Assembly: GCA_017828935.1 (NCBI GenBank)
Contig: JAGAUG010000024.1
Coordinates: forward strand, 1 to 27,888
From: Oscillospiraceae bacterium
Lineage (GTDB): Bacteria; Bacillota; Clostridia; Oscillospirales; Ruminococcaceae
Length of the DNA stretch: 27,888 nt
Direction: 5' to 3'
Below the pieces are notes generated by a model. The model saw only the letters and a program-made list of their open reading frames with translations. It ran no database searches and had not been told where the DNA came from. Below, piece after piece: positions 8,057-14,983 of the stretch (positions are counted from its first letter, which is position 1; each line of letters starts with the position of its first letter). The translations under genes were made by a program, and so were the position numbers.

Positions 8057-8077
8057 AAATTTAGAGGGTTATTTGCT

Positions 8078-8113
8078 ATGATTGTTTTGGAGGACAGTTT
8101 AAATGAACCATGA
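8078..8113 (+). CDS. Possible 11-residue leader peptide overlapping the XRE gene
   Basis: A minimal ORF encoding MIVLEDSLNEP starts at ATG 8078, 10 bases after AGAGG, and ends at TGA 8113, ten bases beyond the XRE start codon in another frame. Its codons contain the XRE ribosome site (TTGGAGGA). It could couple translation of the regulator or be chance. No other evidence supports it. Confidence 0.2.
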   Translation: MIVLEDSLNEP

Positions 8114-8804
8114 TTTTGCGAGGACTTTGACACTTCTTAGAAAAGAAAAAGGACTTAGTCAAAAGAGCGTTGCTAACAGCTTGGGAATCTCCCAAGCCTT
8201 GCTTTCTCATTACGAAAAAGGCGTTAGAGAATGTGGGCTTAATTTTGTTGTTAAATGTGCTGACTTTTACAATGTTTCTTGTGATTACTTGCTTGGAAGG
8301 TCAGCTGAAAAAACAGGGAGTACTATTTTAGTTAACGAAATTCCTGACGGCGATAAAGTCGATAATAAAAATTTTAATATTATTACGACTCTTAACAAAA
8401 AATTAATATCTAATTCTTTGACAATAATATTTGAGATGCTCTCAAGATGTAAAAATAATGATCTTATTATGGAAGTGTCTTATCTTATAATGATTTTTAT
8501 TTATAAGATACTTAGAATCTTACACAGGTCTGAGAAAAAAAATAATTCTGAAATGTTTAAGCTGTCTGAATACGTCGCTAACGACTACGCCGACGCAAGC
8601 ATAAAAGTTGCTGAAGGAAAGATTATTTCTATTATAAAAAATAGGCCTGTAGATAAATTACATAAGATGGGTGAAGATAAAGTTAATTTCGATATGTCGA
8701 CCAAAACTCTACATGAGAAATATTCGGCTCTCTCGTCGTCTTTATTTAATTTAATAAAAAATTCAGAGCAAAAAATTTCTGATACAATTAAGTCTGATAA
8801 ATAA
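8103..8804 (+). CDS. XRE-family helix-turn-helix regulator
   Basis: A DNA-binding protein of 233 residues. Residues 5-65 form a Cro/CI-type HTH: RTLTLLRKEKGLSQKSVANS, then LGISQALLSHYEKGVRE as the recognition helix region, then the closing YNVSCDYLLGR common in Clostridia regulators. The remainder (about 70-233) is helical with no domain I recognise and no membrane segment, possibly a dimerisation or ligand region. It has a strong RBS (GGAGGA) and a gap of 46 bases after clpE and 22 before gatC, so it is likely in the same operon. Its targets are unknown; autoregulation of this cluster is a guess. Confidence 0.88.
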   Translation: MNHDFARTLTLLRKEKGLSQKSVANSLGISQALLSHYEKGVRECGLNFVVKCADFYNVSCDYLLGRSAEKTGSTILVNEIPDGDKVDNKNFNIITTLNKKLISNSLTIIFEMLSRCKNNDLIMEVSYLIMIFIYKILRILHRSEKKNNSEMFKLSEYVANDYADASIKVAEGKIISIIKNRPVDKLHKMGEDKVNFDMSTKTLHEKYSALSSSLFNLIKNSEQKISDTIKSDK

Positions 8805-8826
8805 AAATTTTTTAGAGGTGTGTGTG

Positions 8827-9132
8827 ATGGAATTTGATGTAAAAAAAATAGCCAAGAGCGCTAGATTAAAAATTACAAAAGAAGAAGAAATAATCTTAAA
8901 AAATAGTATTCTAGATATAATAAACATGATAGAAAGACTAAATCAAATTGATTTAGTCGATTTTGGAAGCGCAAATAACAACAAATCTTTTGAAGATATT
9001 TTATTACAAGACTTACCAAGTATGAAATATCGAGACGATATAGCAACGAAGTCAATGTCTAATAAAGAATTGATTTCTAACGCACCAAAATCTTTAGCGG
9101 GTTGTATTATCGTACCAAAAATTGTTGAATAG
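8827..9132 (+). CDS. gatC: Asp-tRNA(Asn)/Glu-tRNA(Gln) amidotransferase subunit C
   Basis: A small protein of 101 residues with the GatC pattern: IAKSARLKITKEEE at the N-terminus, a central helix ILDIINMIERLNQID, then LQDLPSMKYRDD and a C-terminal strand GCIIVPKIVE, the usual ending F-x-VP-x-V-x. GatC wraps around GatA and tethers it to GatB in the complex converting misacylated Glu-tRNA(Gln) or Asp-tRNA(Asn). Start at ATG 8827, 8 bases after AGAGG; an upstream in-frame GTG at 8818 overlaps that site. gatA follows 16 bases later. Confidence 0.92.
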   Translation: MEFDVKKIAKSARLKITKEEEIILKNSILDIINMIERLNQIDLVDFGSANNNKSFEDILLQDLPSMKYRDDIATKSMSNKELISNAPKSLAGCIIVPKIVE

Positions 9133-9148
9133 ATTGGGGAAACAACGA

Positions 9149-10603
9149 ATGAGCTTAAATAATAATTTAAATAATTTAACAGCGACAAAGCTTTCAAAGA
9201 TGCTTAGAAATAAAGAATGTAGCGCTGTTGAAATCTCTAAAGACGTTTTTAAGACAATAAATAATATCGAAAAAGATATTAACGCGTATATAACGATTAC
9301 AGAAGAAGACGCTTTAAAAAAAGCGAGAGAAGTTGACGAAAAAATTTCTAAAGGTGAGGCTCTGTCGCCTCTTGCTGGGATCCCTATTGGAATAAAAGAT
9401 AATATTTGTCTTAAAGGGGTTAAGACGACATGTGGCTCAAAAATATTGTCTAATTTTGTTTCGCCTTATGACGCAACAGTTGTTGAGCGTTTAAAAAATA
9501 ACGACGTTGTATTTACCGGCAAATTAAATTTAGATGAATTTGCAATGGGTTCATCTGGAGAATATTCTTATTTTGGAAAGACTAAAAATCCAATAAATTT
9601 AGAATATGTTCCAGGCGGGTCTTCTAGCGGACCAGTAGCTGCAGTTGCAGCTGGCGAGGCTATAATGAGCCTAGGAAGCGATACTGGAGGATCAATAAGA
9701 GTTCCTGCAGCTTTCTGTGGGCTAGTTGGTTTGAAGCCAACTTATGGGGCTGTTTCGAGATACGGTCTCGTTGCGCTAGCTTCGTCGTTAGATCATATAG
9801 GCCCAATAGCTAAAACAGTTGATGACACTGCTATGTTATATAGAGCGATTTGCGGATTCGACCAAAAAGACGCGACATCTTCAAGTATCGATCATAAAAT
9901 AAACGAAGATATAAATAATTTTAATATAAAAGGCCTTAGGATAGGTGTTTCTCAAAAGTATTTTGGAAACGGTGTTGATAAAGAAGTTGTTGACAACGTT
10001 AAAAAATCTATAAAGATGTTTGAAGATCAGGGTGCAATCATAAAAGAAGTTGAGTTGCCGTCTGGAGAAGATGCTCTTGCTGCATATCATATAATGTTAC
10101 CGGCTGAAGCTTCTTCTAACTTGGCGAGATTTGATGGCGTAAAATATGGTTTTAGAGCTAAAGAATATAATAACTTAGAAGAGATGTATGAAAACACTAG
10201 GGGCGAGGGCTTTGGCCAAGAAGTTAAACGAAGAATAATATTAGGAACTTTTATTTTGAGCGCTCAAAGCGACAGTTCGATTTACGCGAAGGGACGGTTT
10301 TTCCAAAAAAAAATAATATCTCAAATGAAAAAAGTTTTTGAGCAATGCGATATAGTTATAACGCCGTCAGCGCCGTCAACAGCTTTTAAATTTGATAATA
10401 TGACGAATGACCCCGTTAAGATGTATATGAACGACATGTGTACAGTTTTTGTTAATATAGCGGGGCTTCCAGCGATATCGTTGCCTTGCGGTACTGGTCA
10501 AAATGGGCTTCCGATAGGACTTCAAATAATAGGCCCTCATTTTTCAGAAAATCTAATTTTTAAAGTAAGCAAACTTCACGAAAATTTTATTTTAAATATT
10601 TAA
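9149..10603 (+). CDS. gatA: Glutamyl-tRNA(Gln) amidotransferase subunit A
   Basis: The glutaminase/amidase subunit, 484 residues, normal length. The amidase-signature Ser-cisSer-Lys triad is intact: Lys83 (GIKDN), Ser158 (PGGSSSG) and Ser182 (DTGGSIR), matching the spacing of known GatA. It releases ammonia from glutamine and channels it to GatB for amidation of misacylated tRNA. Start at ATG 9149, 8 bases after GGGGAA; an earlier TTG at 9122 would overlap gatC. gatB, usually the next gene, is absent; a long hairpin and pnuC follow. Confidence 0.97.
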   Translation: MSLNNNLNNLTATKLSKMLRNKECSAVEISKDVFKTINNIEKDINAYITITEEDALKKAREVDEKISKGEALSPLAGIPIGIKDNICLKGVKTTCGSKILSNFVSPYDATVVERLKNNDVVFTGKLNLDEFAMGSSGEYSYFGKTKNPINLEYVPGGSSSGPVAAVAAGEAIMSLGSDTGGSIRVPAAFCGLVGLKPTYGAVSRYGLVALASSLDHIGPIAKTVDDTAMLYRAICGFDQKDATSSSIDHKINEDINNFNIKGLRIGVSQKYFGNGVDKEVVDNVKKSIKMFEDQGAIIKEVELPSGEDALAAYHIMLPAEASSNLARFDGVKYGFRAKEYNNLEEMYENTRGEGFGQEVKRRIILGTFILSAQSDSSIYAKGRFFQKKIISQMKKVFEQCDIVITPSAPSTAFKFDNMTNDPVKMYMNDMCTVFVNIAGLPAISLPCGTGQNGLPIGLQIIGPHFSENLIFKVSKLHENFILNI

Positions 10604-10637
10604 TAATATTTATATCTTGCCGCCGGGTAAGACAATT

Positions 10638-10700
10638 AGAGCACTCGTCTTTTATCTTCGTAAGGCCTTTAGAAGAAGATAAAAATCTATCGAGTGCTCT
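10638..10700 (+). terminator. Long nested hairpin between gatA and pnuC
   Basis: The outer stem AGAGCACTCG / CGAGTGCTCT (10638-10647, 10691-10700) is perfect over 10 bp. An inner stem TTTTATCTTC / GAAGATAAAA (10650-10659, 10675-10684) is also perfect over 10 bp. It is followed by TAATTTTAAAAATAATTTTT, a broken T tract. It is either the gatA terminator or a structured leader of pnuC, whose start lies 41 bases on. I do not recognise a riboswitch family. Confidence 0.6.
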
Positions 10701-10741
10701 TAATTTTAAAAATAATTTTTAAAAATTTGGAGGTAAACATA

Positions 10742-11446
10742 ATGATATCAAAAATAATAAATAGATTTAAATATTTTTCAAGATTTGAACTATTACTTTG
10801 GATCTCGTCTCTTTTAGTTATAGCTATTTCTTTTTTGTTCAGCGAAAAATATAATTGGCTTGTTTTAATAGCTTCGTTAGTTGGAGCAACTGAGCTTATA
10901 TTTGTTTCAAAAGGTGACGTTGTTGGTCAAGTTTTAACAGTTATTTTCGGATCTCTTTACGCTATAATATCTTTTAGATTTAGATATTATGGCGAGATGA
11001 TAACTTATCTTGGGATGGCGATCCCAATAGCTATTTTGTCTGTTATTTCTTGGCTAAAAAATCCATATAAAAAACACGAACCCGAAGTTAAAGTTAATTC
11101 TCTAAGTTTTTTTCAAATAATTATTATGATAATTTCTACGATTATAGTTACTGCTATATTTTATTTTATTTTAAAAATATTTAATAATCCGAATTTGATT
11201 ATTAGTACTTTATCTGTAACAGCTAGTTATCTCGCGGCTTACTTGATGTTATTAAGAAGTCCTTCTTACGCTATCGCTTATTGTCTTAACGATATTATAT
11301 TAATAATACTTTGGATTTTAGCAACTATAAAAGATAAGTCTTATTTACCTATGATTATTTGTTTTATTGTATTTCTAGTTAATGACATATATGGCTACTT
11401 TAATTGGAAACGAATTAAAAAACGACAGCTTAATAATATAAATTAA
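10742..11446 (+). CDS. pnuC: PnuC-type nicotinamide riboside/vitamin transporter
   Basis: An integral membrane protein of 234 residues with about seven helices. PnuC traits are the LIASLVGATELIFVSKGDVVGQ segment near residues 40-60, FRYYGEMITYLG near 80, and the late membrane pair with NDIILIILW and FLVNDIYGYFNW close to the C-terminus. PnuC facilitates uptake of nicotinamide riboside, trapped by phosphorylation; relatives carry riboflavin or thiamine, so the substrate is not fixed. Start at ATG 10742, 8 bases after GGAGG; an upstream in-frame ATG (10694) lies inside the hairpin region. Salvage of a vitamin from outside is implied. Confidence 0.88.
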   Translation: MISKIINRFKYFSRFELLLWISSLLVIAISFLFSEKYNWLVLIASLVGATELIFVSKGDVVGQVLTVIFGSLYAIISFRFRYYGEMITYLGMAIPIAILSVISWLKNPYKKHEPEVKVNSLSFFQIIIMIISTIIVTAIFYFILKIFNNPNLIISTLSVTASYLAAYLMLLRSPSYAIAYCLNDIILIILWILATIKDKSYLPMIICFIVFLVNDIYGYFNWKRIKKRQLNNIN

Positions 11447-11494
11447 ATTTTAATAAAACTAATAAATAGATATAAAAATAACATTATTTTTGTA

Positions 11495-11523
11495 TTGAAA
11501 TTTTTTAAAATTTATATTAAAAT
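11495..11523 (+). promoter_or_regulatory. Probable promoter of the 64-residue ORF
   Basis: TTGAAA (11495-11500), a 17-base spacer, and TAAAAT (11518-11523), 50 bases before the start codon at 11573. The local DNA is very AT-rich, so chance matches are likely. Confidence 0.4.
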
Positions 11524-11572
11524 AATAATATAGATTAAAAATAAATTTAAAATAAGAGGAGTGTTTTTGTTG

Positions 11573-11767
11573 ATGAATAATATAATATATTTTGATCAAG
11601 TCTTAAGAGACGCTTCGGAGAAAAAAAAACAGATGGCGCAAGCTTTAGAAGAACTTGAAAAAATGGGCTGTCTTTCAGAAGAATATATTGTTTACGCTTT
11701 AAAATTTGTTACACTAGAGCAACTAAAATATATTTTAAACTTGATCAAGCTACTACTCAAATCTTAA
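11573..11767 (+). CDS. Small protein of unknown function
   Basis: I do not recognise it. The 64 residues are predicted helical. An amphipathic, charged first half (LRDASEKKKQMAQALEELEK, residues 10-29) is followed by MGCLSEEYIVYALKFVTLEQ and a hydrophobic C-terminal helix YILNLIKLLLK that is too short to span a membrane with certainty. A good AGAGGAG lies 11 bases before ATG 11573 and 8 before an alternative TTG at 11570, and a plausible promoter precedes it. It lies between pnuC and ptsH and appears to be its own transcription unit. Confidence 0.55.
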   Translation: MNNIIYFDQVLRDASEKKKQMAQALEELEKMGCLSEEYIVYALKFVTLEQLKYILNLIKLLLKS

Positions 11768-11859
11768 TTTTTAAAATATTGTGTAATATTTCGTTTGTAA
11801 AAACATATAATAAAATTACCATATTAATAACATTTTTCTGTATTTTTAAAAAAATCATA

Positions 11860-11887
11860 TTGACTTAATAATATTTTGTGTTATAAT
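11860..11887 (+). promoter_or_regulatory. Promoter of ptsH
   Basis: TTGACT (11860-11865), a 16-base spacer and a perfect TATAAT (11882-11887). Predicted start is near 11894, giving a leader of about 100 bases before ptsH. This promoter lies inside the longest open frame, which excludes the upstream start codon at 11876. Confidence 0.8.
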
Positions 11888-11992
11888 AATATTATATGGT
11901 TTAATAATATAAGTAAGATTATAATATTTAGACATTTATTAAATTCAAAATACATATTATATAAAAAGAAAGTTGACAGGAGTTGTAAGTTT

Positions 11993-12256
11993 ATGTTTGT
12001 TAAAGAAGTTACTGTTCAAAATCAAGTTGGGCTTCATGCTAGACCAGCTACGTTTTTTAGCCAAAAAGCGAATGAATATAAGAGCTCTATTTGGATCGAA
12101 AAAGAAGAAAGAAGAGTTAACGCTAAGAGTTTATTAGGTGTTTTATCTCTTGGAATTATTGGCGGAACGATTATCAAGGTTATCGCTGACGGTCCAGACG
12201 AAGAAGAAGCTGTTGAGGGATTAGTAAAACTAGTTGAAAGCGGTTTCACAAGCTAA
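11993..12256 (+). CDS. ptsH: HPr phosphocarrier protein
   Basis: An 87-residue HPr, standard length. VGLHARPA places the phospho-acceptor His15; VNAKSLLGVLSLGI places the regulatory Ser46 and the hydrophobic surface around it. It relays phosphate from PEP and Enzyme I to sugar-specific EIIA, and in Firmicutes its Ser46-phosphate form acts with CcpA. Start at ATG 11993 with AGGAG 10 bases before. It is monocistronic with its own promoter and terminator; no ptsI nearby. The window also holds a His-less paralogue at 547-804. Confidence 0.97.
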   Translation: MFVKEVTVQNQVGLHARPATFFSQKANEYKSSIWIEKEERRVNAKSLLGVLSLGIIGGTIIKVIADGPDEEEAVEGLVKLVESGFTS

Positions 12257-12315
12257 TTATTTGATTTTTAATTTTGAATTTATAAAAAGCTGTAAATAAT
12301 TATAAAACAGCTAGA

Positions 12316-12348
12316 AAAATCCGGTCTTTTAAAAAGGCCGGATTTTTT
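12316..12348 (+). terminator. Terminator of ptsH
   Basis: AAATCCGGTC / GGCCGGATTT arms with AT-rich centre TTTTAAAA, then a run of six T in total. It lies 60 bases after the ptsH stop. Copy A of the inverted-repeat element abuts its 3-prime edge. Confidence 0.9.
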
Positions 12349-12598
12349 GGTTCTATGTCAAGAGTAGGGTTGAAAATTTTTTGTTTCTAGACTAATTTAT
12401 TTGGTCTTTACTGGCTAATACCAAGAGCATTTCTAAAGCTTAGGGTTTATTCTTCTAGGGTTCTATAGCTAAAGTATCAACCACTCCGACTTTTTCGAGT
12501 CGAGCTGAGCGCTTGGACTGAGGATAGATTAACACACAATTTCTCACAATTAAAAGCCGTAACTTTCAAAAATTTCCCCCTCAACTTTATGAACTACC
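12349..12598 (+). mobile_element. Inverted-repeat element, copy A (250 bp, no ORF)
   Basis: A non-coding element placed exactly between two convergent terminators. The left end starts GGTTCTATGTCAAGAGTAGG and the right end, on the minus strand, starts GGTAGTTCATAAAGTTGAGG; both continue into a GGG…AAATTTTTTG-type motif, so they form imperfect terminal inverted repeats. It aligns with copy B at both flanks (TAATTTATTTGGT at 12393-12405; GACTGAG at 12516-12522 and TAACACA at 12530-12536). The interior is about 55 bp longer and contains a small hairpin CGACT/AGTCG (12487-12502). No target duplication is visible, so the copy looks old. Resemblance of the ends to ISL3-type ends is from memory. Confidence 0.72.
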
Positions 12599-12603
12599 AA
12601 AAA

Positions 12604-12635
12604 AAGACCCTGACCGGAGAGAGTCAAGATCTTTA
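12604..12635 (-). terminator. Terminator of the surface-protein gene
   Basis: On the minus strand AGATCTTGAC, an 8-base loop, and GTCAGGGTCT form a 10-bp stem with two G-U pairs, followed by TTTTTT. It lies about 33 bases past the stop codon. Confidence 0.9.
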
Positions 12636-12667
12636 AATTTATTAATTATTAATTTTTTAATCTAAGA

Positions 12668-14158
12668 TTAAAACTTTTTAGAAGCAACTACTCCTGCAGC
12701 AGCCATTGAGATTACAGCTAATGCTATAGCTAGAACTACAACATCATTTGCGCCTGTATTTTGTTGACCTGCGTTTGTAGCAGCTGGAGCTTCTTCAAGA
12801 GCTGGAGCATTAACAACTGGAGCTTTCTCTGTTTCTTCTGATACTAGAACTGGAGCTGAGCTTGAAGTTGTTGAATCTGCTGTTGCTTCTTCGCTTATAA
12901 CTGGAGCAACGATTTCATTTTCAGCACCGCTAGTTGTTGTTGTAGCTTCTTCAGATACTGAAACACCTGCAACTGCTGGTAATTTTGTTGTGTCGATTTC
13001 TTTTGTTGAAATCATAACATCTGTTACACCTTTTTTCATATCAAATACGATTTTTGAATCAGAAACTGTTGCACTGATTACTTCGTCTGTATTGATGATT
13101 CCGTCGTTAGCACTTGCTTTAGCTAAAGTCTCATAACCGCTAGCATTGATTGGATAAACATATAGTCTTCTTGTTGTACCGTTAACAAGTTTATCTGCTA
13201 AATCTGTTCCAAATAGATCTATAACTTTTTGATTATCACAGTCGATGTTTATTTTACGATTTTCATTCTTGAAGAATGGAATGCTTAATTTAAATACTTT
13301 TCCTGTTCCTTCTGCGTTATATCTTGAATTAAGAACTGCATCTGTACCTAATGTAACGTTATATGTTGCTCTACCTTCGTTAAGTGTAGCTTGAGAAACT
13401 GATGATAAAATATCAACACCTGTGCTACCTGTGAACTTATAACTACCCTGTCCTAACATTGCTTTAAGTTCAGCAACAGTAACAATTGCACCGTTCTTCA
13501 ATGCTGTATTATCTGCATACTCTCTGTATCCATCTTCAGTAACGTCTACTTCTGCTTTAGATACATCTGTTGCATCCATTGCGTTAGCTACTGTTACCAA
13601 TTTAAATGTTTGTGAACTACTACCATCTGCTCCTGTAAGTGTTATATCCCATGCTGAATATTGATCACTTGATGATGTATTTGTAAATTTAACTAATACA
13701 CAATAAGCACCTGAGTACTCACCTGTAGCTGTTATTACTTTTTCTTTCTTAGTTTCTACAGTAACACCTCTGTTTGAAAACTCACCACTAGCAGTTTTCT
13801 TAATAGCACCATTAGTTGGAGCTAATATAACTTTTTGATTTTTCGGTTTTGTAGAACTTGTACCTGTACCAAATAGTGCGTCATTGCTTATTCCGAAGTA
13901 AATCTTACGAGAATCTGTATTCGATCCAGTCAATTTGATAAAGTTAGTAAAGGTAGTCCCGTTGATTGTCTCAGACTGAACCAAGTCGCTTTTACCAACA
14001 GTTTTCAATGTGTTTGAAGTACCCTCAATAACAAATGGCAACAATTTTCCAACTTTATTATTTGAATCTGTAATATCCTCAACAGCAAAAACTGATGAAG
14101 CCATTGTTGAGACCATAGCTGAAACTACGCCCAACGAAATTAATTTTCTGAATTTCAT
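12668..14158 (-). CDS. Secreted, wall- or membrane-anchored surface protein, unknown function
   Basis: 496 residues. A Sec signal peptide (KFRKLISLGVVSAMVSTMAS, cut probably after VFA at residue 25) is followed by a Ser/Thr/Asn-rich, beta-like body to about 385. Next is a low-complexity Ala/Pro/Glu/Val stalk (about 395-463), then QQNTGAND, a 20-residue hydrophobic helix (473-492) and the tail SKKF. The end has the layout of a sortase sorting signal, but with QNTG where LPxTG or NPxTG would be expected. I recognise no domain in the body. Perfect RBS AGGAGG, a near-consensus promoter, a strong terminator and visibly higher GC than its neighbours suggest high expression: a candidate abundant envelope protein. 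It is alone in its transcription unit. Confidence 0.8.
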   Translation of the reverse strand: MKFRKLISLGVVSAMVSTMASSVFAVEDITDSNNKVGKLLPFVIEGTSNTLKTVGKSDLVQSETINGTTFTNFIKLTGSNTDSRKIYFGISNDALFGTGTSSTKPKNQKVILAPTNGAIKKTASGEFSNRGVTVETKKEKVITATGEYSGAYCVLVKFTNTSSSDQYSAWDITLTGADGSSSQTFKLVTVANAMDATDVSKAEVDVTEDGYREYADNTALKNGAIVTVAELKAMLGQGSYKFTGSTGVDILSSVSQATLNEGRATYNVTLGTDAVLNSRYNAEGTGKVFKLSIPFFKNENRKINIDCDNQKVIDLFGTDLADKLVNGTTRRLYVYPINASGYETLAKASANDGIINTDEVISATVSDSKIVFDMKKGVTDVMISTKEIDTTKLPAVAGVSVSEEATTTTSGAENEIVAPVISEEATADSTTSSSAPVLVSEETEKAPVVNAPALEEAPAATNAGQQNTGANDVVVLAIALAVISMAAAGVVASKKF

Positions 14159-14270
14159 TAATTCAATCCTCCTAAATAAATAAAAATTAAAAATAAAATT
14201 TAAATAAATATTTTAAAATATATAAGAAAATAATCTCTCCGAAAACATCTAATATTTTCTTACTAAATAT

Positions 14271-14299
14271 ATAATATCATATAAAAAAAACATTGTCAA
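14271..14299 (-). promoter_or_regulatory. Strong promoter of the surface-protein gene
   Basis: On the minus strand, a perfect TTGACA (14299-14294), a 17-base spacer and TATTAT (14276-14271). Predicted leader is about 105 bases. Confidence 0.88.
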
Positions 14300-14351
14300 G
14301 GGGTTTTTTAAAAAAATTTTAATTTTTTTGTAATTTTTTATTTTAAAGCTT

Positions 14352-14373
14352 AAAAAAACCTGAAATAATCAGG
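14352..14373 (-). terminator. Terminator of holA-rnmV
   Basis: On the minus strand, CCTGA TTATT TCAGG followed by seven T. It starts 4 bases after the rnmV stop codon. The stem is short (5 bp) but well placed before the next gene's promoter. Confidence 0.7.
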
Positions 14374-14377
14374 GTTT

Positions 14378-14977
14378 TTAATATAAAATTTTTTTTAAAA
14401 AATTTTTATATTCTTGATATAAATATATTTTATTTAAAACTTCTAATAAAGCGTTAGTTGAAAGATATGCTGGTAAATCCAGCTCTTTTTTTATTTTGTC
14501 TCGCCTAGCCTTGCTGTTTTCTCGACCAATTAGTCCGTCTTCAAAAAAATCTATTTTTGTAATTTTTTTGTTATTATTTATTTCTTGTTTTGATAAAACT
14601 CCGGAGTTTTTTAAAGCTTTAATAATAATTTCTTTAGAAATACCTTCAACTCCTAACAAATTTTCTTTAGACGGCTGAGACTTTCTTTTTTCTTTTCCAA
14701 AAACCTGAGGTATATATATATTAATAATTTTTTCTTTAGAGATATCGCTCAACAAACAATTAGATATATAATTTCTTATTTTAAAGCCAGCAACGTCCGA
14801 ATCTGTTAAAATAATTACTCCGTGTTTTTTAGCTAATTTTTTTATTATATTTATTTTTTCTTTATTTTTATAAATATTAAATCCGTCTGTTGTTATTATT
14901 AGCGCGTCTAAAAACGAATCTAATTTAATTTTATCGTACTTTCCCTCGACAACTATAACTTGATTTAATTTTATCAC
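14378..14977 (-). CDS. rnmV: Ribonuclease M5 (TOPRIM, 5S rRNA maturation)
   Basis: 199 residues. The TOPRIM domain carries Glu11 (VVEGKYD) and the Asp59-Ser-Asp61 pair (ILTDSDVAGFKIR), the expected metal ligands. The segment EKRKSQPSKENLLGVEGISK matches the RNase M5 linker. The C-terminal part (about 140-199, with FFEDGLIGRENSKARRDKIK) corresponds to the DUF4093 domain often found after it. The family trims 5S rRNA precursors with ribosomal protein L18. Start is GTG, 6 bases after the holA stop, with GGAGG inside the holA end 14 bases upstream, a long spacing; an in-frame stop further up excludes an earlier start. Confidence 0.85.
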   Translation of the reverse strand: MIKLNQVIVVEGKYDKIKLDSFLDALIITTDGFNIYKNKEKINIIKKLAKKHGVIILTDSDVAGFKIRNYISNCLLSDISKEKIINIYIPQVFGKEKRKSQPSKENLLGVEGISKEIIIKALKNSGVLSKQEINNNKKITKIDFFEDGLIGRENSKARRDKIKKELDLPAYLSTNALLEVLNKIYLYQEYKNFLKKILY

Positions 14978-14983
14978 GATTTT

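Noticed and set aside
10604..10741. Known riboswitch (NAD+, TPP, preQ1) before pnuC
   Set aside because: No conserved core motif of these classes could be recognised in the hairpin or around it.
11876..11992. N-terminal extension of HPr to 126 residues
   Set aside because: The upstream start codon lies within the TTGACT/TATAAT promoter; the internal ATG has a ribosome site and gives the standard HPr length with His15 and Ser46.
12349..12598. A structured non-coding RNA gene between the two terminators
   Set aside because: The two-copy alignment with terminal inverted repeats fits a mobile element better, and there is no promoter of its own.
14496..14678. Plus-strand reading frame inside rnmV
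   Set aside because: It has no ribosome site and mirrors the codons of the well-supported minus-strand gene, as do the other opposite-strand frames within purA, aspS, ktrB and rplS.
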